Positions 23,493 through 33,082 of a stretch of DNA of 64,000 nt are shown piece by piece. Location: assembly GCA_023213395.1 (NCBI GenBank), contig CM041465.1, positions 199,771,741 to 199,835,740 on the forward strand, read 5' to 3'. The notes beneath the pieces were generated by a model. That model ran no database searches. It had not been told where the DNA came from and worked only from the letters and a program-made list of their open reading frames with translations. The translations under genes were made by a program, and so were the position numbers. Position 1 is the first letter of the stretch. Each line of letters starts with the position of its first letter. The DNA comes from Cycas panzhihuaensis (lineage: Eukaryota; Cycadophyta).

Positions 23493-24840
23493 ATGGAGGA
23501 ATTGATATCGGACCATACCCTTCAAAACCAGACTCAAACCAAGGTCCGTCTCCCGGAAATCCTATCGAGATGTCCCGAAATTATGTGATCAAGAAACCTA
23601 TGACCTAACCCCGAGGTTATTAATAATGAAGCAACATCGAAAATACCCTCACCTATTGAAAGAACCGAGAAACTTTGGGAAAAGCTTGGTTGGTAGGTTC
23701 TCGGGCCCAGTGCCTGCCTAGACCCTATTAGGAATGGACAAGGTCCAAATGGAAAACGAATGGAATTGTGGAAGTTATAGCCATGCCCAAGGGTCATGTG
23801 CTATTTAAGTTTTCCTCCTTCGAGGATTTGTCCAATATCTTGCTTAGGGCACCTTGGATGTTTGGCAGAAAGCTACATCATTGGAAAAATGGCATAGGGA
23901 CTTTGACCCCTCCACCCCTAAAATAAAGCAGGCCCCTATATGGATCCGACTCCGGGTCTTCCTTTACACTATTGGAATCCAAGTGTTCGGGGCATAGCTA
24001 AGGCGGTGGGTCCCTTTAGTATCGATTCCGCGACCAAGAATAGGAGTAGGCTCATTAATGCCAGGATTTGTGCCCTAGCTCGCCTTGACAAACCCCTTTT
24101 GGAGCATATCCGGCTTGTGTTGCCTGAAGGGTCATGGAGACAACCATTACTTTATGAAATGGATCACATAAGGTGCTCCACCTGCATTGTTGGGTCACTT
24201 GCCCTATAAATGCCACGCATCCGACCTTCTACTACGGATAAAGATAAGGTCTCCCGGAACCATCGGGCGGTGAAGGCAGACGAAGCCAGTGGCGGCTCCA
24301 AGTTCTCAGAGGCCTCATTGATCCGGTGTGGCTCAATTGGGGAGGTGGGCTTGACCCAAATGAAGAGGATACGCTCTTTGAGGAAGGAGAGCTAGCGGGG
24401 TTAACTTCTGCGGCTCCAAAGGGCCAAGGTGGTGGGGATACCTCGGGGTTCCCAGGCGAGATCATTTCAAAGCGCATATTTCCCCCTAAAATGAAGGCGA
24501 GATGAAGGAAGGATGGCTTGGATCATCTTTGTGGAGGATACCACGGCTCCTAGAGAATTATTACCTCGGGGACGGGGAGATGTCGGCCCCCATGGGGGTC
24601 TTGGGGACCAGATCGGCTCAAACTCTTCAACCAAGATTGAGAAGGCTACTGGGACGTGGGCTCAGAAGAAAAGTTGGAAGACCCCCTAAAACTTCTAAGG
24701 GAGAAAGAAAGCGGCTACCCAAGTTGATCTAGGCGGAAAACCTTGAAGGAGACGTTTTGGAAGGGCCCACCGAGATCCAAAGATCGGGCAAGGAGCCTCC
24801 TAAAGGAGAGCCCTGAAGTCCGGAAGCAAAGGAAAAAGAG
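23493..24840 (+). pseudogene. E8 ORF1, DUF4283-like RNA-binding protein
   Basis: Nucleic-acid-binding protein of the LINE particle. The likely start is the ATG at 23493 ('MEELISDHTLQNQTQ'). The DUF4283-like fold is visible as 'MPKGHVLFKFSSFEDLSNILL' and 'APWMFGRKLHHWKNG' (23780-23900). The frame then shifts to 'GLPLHYWNPSVRGIAKAVGPF' and 'RLINARICALARLD' (23950-24090), ending 'EMDHIRCSTCIVGSLAL'. There a zinc knuckle C-x2-C-x4-H-x4-C would be expected, and an indel has damaged it. The C-terminal half is Gly/Lys/Ser-rich with several shifts. It ends just before the ORF2 ATG. Confidence 0.78.
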
Positions 24841-27800
24841 ATGAAGTTGTTATGTTGGAATATTAGGGGCCTTAATGCCCCCTCGAAGCAGAGGATTTTA
24901 AAGGACATGCGAAATAAATATCTTCCGGATCTTATATTCCTTCAAGAAACTAAATTGAGCAAGGAAAGTAGCCAAAGGGCCATAAACAAAATATGGAAAA
25001 AGGCGGAAAGCATTGAGGTGGAATATGCTCAAGGAGTGGGGGGCTTATTGGTTCTTTGGGACCCATCGGTGGTTGGGTGAACTTGTTTTTCTTTGAAGGA
25101 TCTTTTATTTCGATCCGTTTAACCAATGTAATAATAATCATCTGGACAGCAACAAATGTTTACGCCCCAAACAACCAGGAGGCTAGGAGGATTCTCTGGG
25201 AGAGGTTGTTGGAGGCTCATAGGGGCTCCCTACAACCTTGGTTGTTGGCGGGAGACTTCAATTCGGCCCTGTCTCCAGGAGATAAAAAAGGGGGCGCAGG
25301 TGGTTGGACTAGCGGTATATGAGTGAATTCAGTGATTTTCTCCGTCTGGGGGGCCTGGAGGACGTTAAGCTCAGGGGAGCCTCGTTTACCTGGTCAAACA
25401 AGAGGTTGGGGAACCACCTTATCCAAATAAAGCTGGACAGGGTGTTGGTGAATTACGATTGGCTGAGGATCTTTAGTGACCTCTCTTTGGAGGCACTTCC
25501 AAGATTGAGCTCAGACCACTCTCCACTTCTGCTTCATTTTGCGGCTCCAGGCAGTTACTTGGGCTCTCCCTTCAGGTTTGAGCTTATGTGGATGCGGCAT
25601 CGACCTTGGACCAGGATAGAGGAATGGTGGCAGATCCAAATTGAAGGTCATGCCATGTTTAGATTTTCGAGGAAACTCGACTGGATCAAAAGACAAATCA
25701 AGGTTTGGAACAAAGAGGTTTTTCAAAATATAAACAAGCAGAAAGAAAATATTTCAAACGACCTCAAGGCTATAGGGGATAGTATCGAATTATCAGGCAG
25801 GTCTCCAGAACTAGACAAGGCCGAAAAGGTGTTGGTCGAGGAGTTAGAGGAGACTCTCGTCCGTGAAGAAATTCTCTGGAGGCAAAAATCCAGGGCCCTC
25901 TGGCTGGCCGAGGGGGATAGGAACACAAAGTTCTTTCATATGACCGCCTTGAAGCATAGAGCAAATAATAAAATTCCCTACCTCGGAAGGTGGGCCAGTT
26001 CGATCGTTAGCACTATGGAGGATATGAAGGATCTGGCCAGTGCTTTCTTCAAGGACTTATTCTCGGCTCCCCAGGAAAGGGATATGGACATCAGGAAAGA
26101 CTTCCTGAACAATATTCCTAGGCTGGTGGATGATACTCAAAATGCTCACCGACCGCCTGCTCACTATCGAAGAGGTTAGGAGGCTCTCTCAAGATGAAGC
26201 GGGATAAAGCGCCGGTAGGACGGCTTTCCCGAGCTTCTTCCAAGAATATTGGGATATTATAAAGGAAGATCTAATGATGGCTCTGCAGGAGTTCTGCACA
26301 AAAAAAGAGATGCTTCAGGAATGGCGTGCTACATTCCTCGTCCTTATACCAAAAAGATGGTGCGAAAAGGATGGAAGAGTTAGTCCTATTAGTCTTTGTA
26401 ATGTCAAATACAAGATCCTAACCAAAGTCACGTAAACCGGTTGAAAAACATAATGCCAAATATTATCTCCCATAACCGGGGACGGCTTCCTTGGGTAGAC
26501 AGTTTATAGCGGTTATGTTGTTGTCCATGAGACCATCCATTCTTACCGAAAGGAAGGAGCCAGCGATGCTTATCAAAATCGATCTCACGAAAGCCTTTGA
26601 CAGGGTCTCCTGGGATTGTTTGATGGACTGTTTAGAGGCCTTCGGCTTCGGGGAGGTATGGAGAACTTGGGTATATCTGTGTATCGGAAAGCCGCAATTC
26701 TCTGTTATTATCAATGGGTCGTCGTCTAGATTCTTCCCCGGTTTCCGGGGTTTAAGGCAAGGCGACCCCCTGTCTCCCTTTCTATTCATCACAATGGCTG
26801 AGATGCTGGGCAGAACCTTGGAGGCTGCAAGGAGATCGGGATCCCTTTCTGGGATTAAAGTTACGTCGGGGTTGGACAACGTGGTCCACCATCAATTTGT
26901 GGACGACAATATCCTACTAGGAAGGCGTGCATTAGAGGCTGCCGGTTTAAGGATATCACGGGAAATTCGAGAAGGCCTCGAACCAGAAGATAAATCTCAA
27001 GAAGAGCAGCATCTTCTTCCTCAACACCCCAGGTCGTGTCCAAGGCAAGATCAGTAGAACCCTAGGAATGGATATAAAGATGCTCCCCACAACTTATTTG
27101 GGTCTGCCACTATTTGTGGGCAAGATGGCCAAACATATGTGGGATCCCCTCATCGATAGACTCCAAAGGAAGCTTGCGGTGGAAGGCGCCCTCGAGCTCG
27201 GTGGTAAACTCCGACTTGTTGCCTCCACTCTCCGAGCATCCGGTGTTCGGATGTCTATCTTTAAGGTCATGGCTATTCCGATGCGGTTGAATCTATTCAA
27301 AAAGATTCCTCAGTCAGGTCTTTGAAAGCGAGGAGCAGGATTCACTGGTGAGTGGAACAAAGTGTGTACCCCCAAATGGGTCAGTGGCACGAACTTGCGG
27401 AGGGTCCCTCTTTTAATCGCCCTTGGGGCTAAGCTCGGGTGGAGACTCCTCAAGGAGGGAGAGACCACAGGAGAAGATTCTCTATAGGAAATACATTCGG
27501 AGGCTCATTTGTTAGATGCGATCTTCTGTCACTGGGTCTGTAAATGGAGAAGCATTCGAAAGCTTGGGTCTCCATAAAGGAGGGACTCAAATGGAGACCG
27601 GGAGGCAGTGGCGCATTAGTTTACGGGATGATGTGTGGTGCAGTGATAAACCCCTGAGGGGGTTTTCGGACTTGGTGCCTCTGATCGAGCCTTGTGTCGG
27701 GCTCTTTGGTAGGATGGTTAAAGGCTATTGGATTGAGAGTGGGGCACAAGGGCTGGAGGAACTTTGAAGATCTTCAAGGTTCGGGCCATCCGCAGGAGGG

Positions 27801-28829
27801 CCTTACCAAGATTTCTAGGATCCTTTGGACGAGTTATATCCCCAAAACTCCCAGCAGGATTCGATGGTTTGGCCATCTAGCTCATCTGGGGAGTACACAG
27901 TTAAGCAGGGCTATCAATTCCTGTGTCGGGCTAGGGGGGACTTGGAAAACCCCATTTTGGGTCGGTGTTTGGGGGCTTCCCATTATCCCCAAGATTGCTC
28001 TCTTTTGGTGGACACCGCTTAAGGTACAAGATCCTTCTGAGATAACTTTGATGAGGCGGGGTTCCCCTTGGTGAGCAGATGTGCCCTTTCTTGAACCGAT
28101 GAGGAATCCATCGACCACATCTTTACGGAATGCCACTTTACAAGGGAAGTCGGGGTTTCTTTGCTTGGAAAATTGGAAGTATCTTGGATCTTCCGCGTAA
28201 GATCTCGATGCATGGGTGGCATGGCTTAGCCCTTCCAAAGCCTTCGGCTCACTCGCATCCGGAAAACATCCTCCCAGTCGGCTGGAACATCCGGAAGGAG
28301 GAGCAGAAGGACATTCAAGCGAAGGATATGGACCAAACGGGACTCTTTTACGAGTTTGTGCGGATATCAAAGAGAGTGTTGGGAAAGCTAAAGAGAAGCG
28401 TATATCACTTGAGAAGATAGGTTACTTTCAAGTGGGGTATTGCTCGAATTTGTAGCCTCAAAATCCGTAGCGATAGATGGGCTCCCCCGATGGAGCCTTG
28501 GTTCAAAATTAATTTTGATGGGGCGGCAAAAGGTAACCAGGAAGCCGGGGTGGGGGACTGTAGGGATTGGAATGGGGCCCTTATTTGGGCCTTTGCGGAC
28601 TATTATGGCTCCCAGACCAACAACTTTGCAGAAATGCATGCTATGATCAAAGCCTTGGACCTTGCCCGTCGAGGAGGTCTGCAGAGATTGGTGATTGAGG
28701 GGGACTCAGAGGTTGTACTAAATTCTCTGAAAGGCGTGGCCTGCCCGGATTGGAAATTCCAGGCTATCATCAATGATGCCAAAGTCACTATTCAGGGATG
28801 GAAGAAGTGTATTAGGCTGCACGCTTAGA
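24841..28829 (+). pseudogene. E8 ORF2: endonuclease, reverse transcriptase, RNase H
   Basis: ATG at 24841 begins the apurinic-type endonuclease: 'MKLLCWNIRGLNAPSKQ', 'FLQETKLS' (catalytic Glu), 'NVYAPNNQEAR', 'WLLAGDFNSAL', 'GASFTWSN', 'LDRVLVN', 'RLSSDHSPLLL'; the catalytic residues are all present. RT follows (26200-27060): 'AFPSFFQEYWDIIKEDL', 'LIKIDLTKAFDRVSWD', 'GLRQGDPLSPFLFI', 'HHQFVDDNILLG', with the catalytic Asp pair kept. 'YLGLPLFVGKMAKHMWD' (27100) is the thumb region. 27820-28080 has a zf-RVT-like 'SSSGEYTVKQGYQFLC'. RNase H (28490-28828) reads 'KINFDGAAKGN', 'NNFAEMHAMIKAL', 'IEGDSEVVLNSL', with D-E-D kept. At least six frameshifts or stops (for example 25078, 25320, 26170 and 27056) disable it. 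Confidence 0.93.
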
Positions 28830-29107
28830 GATGGAAACAAAGCTGATTTTACGGCAAGCGGGGTAAAGAACAAGAGAGGGCAAGTGTGGAGTTGCGACTT
28901 CCCCGGAGACCTTTTGAGACTGGTGGAGAAGGATATGACCTGCACTAGCTAGCCGGGGGCTTGTCCCTAACTGGAGACTTGTTGCCTATTTAGTAGGGGT
29001 ACATCACGGATAGCTTTGTATTGCTGTCTCGGATTATTGATGTACTAGGTTGTGGGATCCTGTATTCAAACCCACTTTAATTCATTATACCTTATCAAAA
29101 AAAAAAA
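28830..29107 (+). other. E8 3' UTR and poly(A) tail
   Basis: It ends ...TACCTTATC followed by an A run (29097-29107, plus one A shared with the target duplication). Confidence 0.85.
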
Positions 29108-29124
29108 ATATTACATCATAGCAT
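29108..29124. repeat. E8 target site duplication, right copy
   Basis: Perfect 17-bp repeat of 22984-23000, immediately after the poly(A) tail. Confidence 0.93.
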
Positions 29125-29430
29125 CATAGATTCAACATGAAAGTACTTTGTATTCAATCCATATTGTAGTGAAGAGAGTTACAAATTTCCTAATAAGGGT
29201 GGTGTCTAAAGACACCATGGTTGTACACCCCTCAATATTTATAATTTTGGGGGAGGAGGGAAACTCCTCAACCCTTGAAATTTAAATTATAATAAAATAA
29301 TATAAACTTAACTCAAATTAACATTAACTTACCTACATATATTGAGCACTCACATGTGTAAATTGAAGATGATGAGGTGTTCTCCCCTTGTTGGATGGTG
29401 GGAGTAGAGTGATGACAATTAACTCCAATA

Positions 29431-29445
29431 TTCTCCCCCTTAATG
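29431..29445 (-). promoter_or_regulatory. E7 polypurine tract
   Basis: The minus strand reads CCATTAAGGGGGAGAA directly before the 3' LTR start TATTGGAGTTAATTG (canonical TG mutated to TA). Confidence 0.8.
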
Positions 29446-30200
29446 GTTATCACAAACACTTGTATATTCTCTTTGAACTTATGAAATTTGTATTTGAAAA
29501 AAACTTTTAAAATTTATCCCTTAACTTGATCATTATAAACTTACTTCATCTTTCTTGTAACATATGTCTCTTTACCATGGAGTGATGTAAAAAAACTATA
29601 AGTAAATGATGTTTGATGTATATAAAAAAGAATAGCTACAACTTTGACTTTATCAACTAGAGTATTAAGAAAAGTTTAAACTTGAACTTTATTATTTGCA
29701 TTGTAAACAACTATCAAATCATCATAATTCTTTGCTAACATATCATAAGATTTATTCTTCGTTATATCATATGATTCATTCTCCCCCTCAAATGGAGGAT
29801 CAGGTACTTGTGTAGCAAGTTGGTCCTACATTTGATCTGAACCTTCATTGGTTTTGTCATTATAATTCACGTGTTCTATCACCTGTCTCACATGCTTATA
29901 AAAAATATCATCAAATACATGGAGGGAATCTCCCCCATAAGTATAAAGTAATACATCCTAAACTGATTTAGAGGTTGTTAATTCATAAACTTAAAAAAAA
30001 ATATTATCATTAATAGTGCAAAATAATAGTCTTAAGACTTCGTTATCTTTTCTAAAATTTTCTTTAATACTAAGATCACATTCATATTGTAAATATTTCT
30101 AAAGATTATGTGTGATGAAATAATCTTTCATAATCCTATACCATTGTGAAAAATTTAGCCCATTGAATATAAGAAATTATGCCATTTTATAAAAAAAAAA
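29432..30200 (-). pseudogene. E7 gag-type protein, UBN2-like
   Basis: Copia-type capsid protein, the only retrotransposon protein of the element. From about 30180 leftwards: 'FLIFNGLNFSQWYRIMKDYF', 'ITHNL*KYLQYECDL', 'DNEVLRLLFCTINDNIFF', 'DVLLYTYGGDSLHV'. The rest is in one frame to the polypurine tract: 'FDDIFYKHVRQVIEHVNY', 'VPDPPFEGENESYD', 'KVFFKYKFHKFKENIQVF' and 'VITIKGENIGVN'. The last two match the end of the E2 protein, so the C-terminal domain was translated and conserved between copies. About six stops. No zinc knuckle. Confidence 0.78.
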
Positions 30201-32544
30201 TGAGTACATAAAAAGTATACTTTTACCAAATCAAGAAGTCAATAAATGAATGAATATATATGATTTCAAATAACCTTTTTAAAAGAGATGTAATTCTCTT
30301 TAGAAAGTGAATGCAAATAAAGAAATAACCTTTTAAACAAGGATGAAATAAAAAATACCTTTCAATACGTGTATATCCTTTGAATAAATGATAAACTTAT
30401 GAGATATAATTTAAGATAAAACTTGAAATATAATAAACATGTGAGCAAATTTGAATGTAATAAATATCCTAAGCAAATCTGAAATACACCTTGATGATAA
30501 ACAAAAATAATCCTTAACCTTTTGAATAAATATATACTTTCAATATAATAAATCTTTTACCTTGATAATGATATATAATGCTGAAACTAAAATATATATG
30601 AGTATTTTTCACTTAGAAATATAAAGAATATGAAGAAACTTTTGAACACAAAAGTATTGTACTCCTTGAAAAAGGTTTAAAAGATAACCTCAAGTTTACT
30701 AGTTTCAAAATTATACTAAATGATATCAGAATAATGTGAAACTTCATTAGTATGAAGATTAATAAAATATATATCCAATGGAATTGACTATTTTGAAAAG
30801 GGGTTCCTATAAGTCAATATTTGATGAACCAAAGGTGCAAGCCTCCTTTTGAGGCTCAATGAGAGTAAGGGTTCAAAATATTATGAAAATACTAATAAAA
30901 ACTTTTTAAAGTGATAAGAAATGACCAAATATGATTTAAAGAGCTTCTTAATATATTTACAATTGAAAACTTTTGAGAAATAATGTATGAAAATATGAAG
31001 CAATGATAAATTAGAGGCTATTAAGTACTTCTACTTTAATGCTTTTGAAGATTGGTAAAAACACTTAAAAAATTATAAAAAATAGTGTCAAATCGAAGGG
31101 GAGTGAGTCAACTTCCCAACAAAACTGACAAAACTGAATTCTGATACAAAATAATAAAGTTATAGCAGAAAATAGTTACTTTTATATAAATATGTTTAAA
31201 AAATACTGAAAACCACTAAAGTGCCACTTTTGGTGATTAAATAATGATCAAAATAAATTCTGAAAATTAAACTAAATAGTTGGTAATAAAGTTTATTAAA
31301 AGTAGATCACTATAGAATAGATCCAGGTAGAAAATAGTCACCTAGTAATAATATATAATCAGTTGAAAAAGTGATTTTATAAAAAGTTTAAAAAAGACTC
31401 TAAAAATTAATAATCAACTTTAAATCAACTGAAATAGGGTCAAATCAGGTCCAAATGGGTCATATGACTAGTTGAAATCAATCTAAAGAAAACTTCTGAT
31501 GCAATAAAACTAGTTTCATCGAAATTGATGACTCGGTGAGGAGTTATGAAAAAAATTTGCGAGTAACCCTTTGTAAAATAAAACATTGAAAAAAAAGAAA
31601 AAAGAAAAAAGGTTATAAAAATATGTTAGCCCCTTTGAGATAGATAACGGTCACGTGAGAGTTATAGGTGATTGGGGGCTGAAGAGAAAGGAGGGACTTA
31701 TATCCTTATATGCCCAGATTTCAAAATATATAAAATTGAGTTTAACTTTTTAAACTTTGTAAAAACTAAAAGTGATAATAAAAAAATATATTGCCGCTGC
31801 CACTACATGCAGATGGGTAAAATGGTGACCTGCAAGTTGAAATTGATTAACAAATCAATGAAGAATAATAAAGGAGGGGTGCATTTGCTAAAATTTTAAA
31901 AAGTATTTTTTTATTTCAAAAAACTATTAAAGAAAACTAAGAATCGCCCTGAGCTCACCACCACCACCGTCAGTCTCTGCAAGATGCCATCATGCTGGAC
32001 CTGCACATTGTCATTCAGTGGAGATTGGTGTGATCACCATGGAGTATGTGCTTGCTGAGAAATCAATTTTGGGTATGGAGAAGGAATTATCAAAAATATA
32101 AAAATTGACTCGAACCAAGCTATGGGATAAAGGAGCAAAAAGCCCTAGGAACTCTCTAAGAAAGTTTGCCAACCATAGACAATAGTATAAAATAGGAAAG
32201 TGGAGCTTAAAATAGCCCAAAGTTGGCTTAAATGGTCGGAAATAACCCAACAATATTATTTATCTGGGTTTCTGATAACTTAGTTTTAGAATGCATTAAA
32301 ATGCCAAGAATATTTGAGAGTTTTAAGCACCAATAATGGACAAATATTTTAGTTGCAGGTTTGGTGTAGGCCGAAGATCAGTTCCTTGACTAACAATATG
32401 TTTGTAATTTAGAAACAACAATCCTGTATAAATAATGTGTAGTCTGACTGTATACTATTTGCTTCTTTAGAATACAACTATTTTGTAACTAATAGCACAT
32501 TGAGGAGATTATCGTAGCAGTGAAGATGCTGGAATAACAATATG
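30201..32544 (-). other. E7 leader, downstream part, no gene recognised
   Basis: It lies between the TrpA fragment and gag. Mostly AT-rich. A GC-richer patch at 31920-32060 (with GACGGTGGTGGTGGTGAGC on the minus strand) stands out and could be another piece of captured host sequence, but its translation matched nothing I recognise. Confidence 0.4.
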
Positions 32545-33082
32545 AGTTCTATCTTATTTCCAGTAGTGATCTTTCTTAAATTCTTTGTCTCTTCCAAAGG
32601 AATATCTAGGACAACAAGACCACAAATGCCCATGGATCTGATGATATGCATGAATCTCTCTAAACCATGTTTTGATATTGGGTTGTAGTAAGAAATAATA
32701 CAATTGGAGCAGTCAATTGGGGAATCACCTCCCTCAACATGGAAATAACTGCATCAAAATTGGTCCTATTTTATAAATCTTTTATTTTTACTACCTATAT
32801 AACTAGACCATCTACAAGGGGATCAGAGTATGGCACTCCTAGCTCTATTATATCCGAGTCGCAAGAATCTAATACTTTTAGTGCTTTTGCTGTGGTTACA
32901 AGAGTACGATCTCCTGCGATTATGTAAGGTACAAAAGCCACCTTTCCAAGCTTTCTGAGATTCTCAAAAGTCTCTGAAATGCTGAGGGATTGAATGCTAC
33001 CCGTCATTTCCCTAGCTGAAAGTGTAGTAGCTTTAACCCTTCTTGTCACCGACAACCTTATTTCTAGAAGAATAGATGTTTA
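32545..33082 (-). pseudogene. Tryptophan synthase alpha chain fragment (TrpA/TSA-like), captured in E7
   Basis: TrpA cleaves indole-3-glycerol phosphate to indole in plastids. An open frame (33055-32795) gives '[21 protein letters not shown]', '[21 protein letters not shown]' and '[12 protein letters not shown]'. The Glu of 'IELG' and Asp of 'VDG' correspond to catalytic Glu49 and Asp60 of the bacterial enzyme. Similarity continues through a TAG and a TAA as 'TNFDAVISMLREVIPQLTAPI', then a one-base deletion near 32705, then 'YYNPISKHGLERFMHII', 'GLVVLDIPLEETKNLRK' and 'KIELIL'. About 165 of roughly 270 mature residues are covered, in one stretch without an obvious intron. The 3' third was not found. 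Upstream, '[18 protein letters not shown]' resembles the basic, Ser/Thr-rich end of a transit peptide. It could equally derive from an indole-glycerol-phosphate lyase paralogue. Not functional as read. Confidence 0.85.

Larger units (their letters stand above)
23001..29107 (+). mobile_element. E8: plant L1-type LINE inserted in the E7 3' LTR
   Basis: A 6.1-kb non-LTR retrotransposon, clearly richer in G+C than its surroundings. It has a 5' UTR, ORF1 with a DUF4283-like domain and CCHC remnant, ORF2 with endonuclease, RT, a C-terminal zf-RVT region and RNase H, a short 3' UTR, and a poly(A) tail. It is flanked by a perfect 17-bp target site duplication (22984-23000 and 29108-29124). It appears close to full length, but both ORFs are broken by stops and frameshifts. 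Confidence 0.95.
22925..29430 (-). repeat. E7 3' LTR, split by LINE E8
   Basis: The LTR consists of 29430-29125 (start, minus strand) and 23000-22925 (end), joined once E8 and one copy of its target duplication are removed; about 382 bp in all. The 76-bp end segment matches the corresponding end of the 5' LTR (ATATACAAAAATCA-TAGATCAATATTA). The two LTRs differ at many sites, mostly transitions plus small indels, indicating an old insertion. Confidence 0.85.

Noticed and set aside
27882-28370. 162-codon minus-strand frame within the LINE
   Set aside because: Antisense to ORF2. The plus strand here carries zf-RVT-like and linker text of the LINE, and the GC-rich composition favours long spurious frames.
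32795-33055. Functional tryptophan synthase gene
   Set aside because: Stops just after the open segment, a one-base deletion near 32705 and absence of the 3' third show it is a pseudogene fragment inside a transposon.
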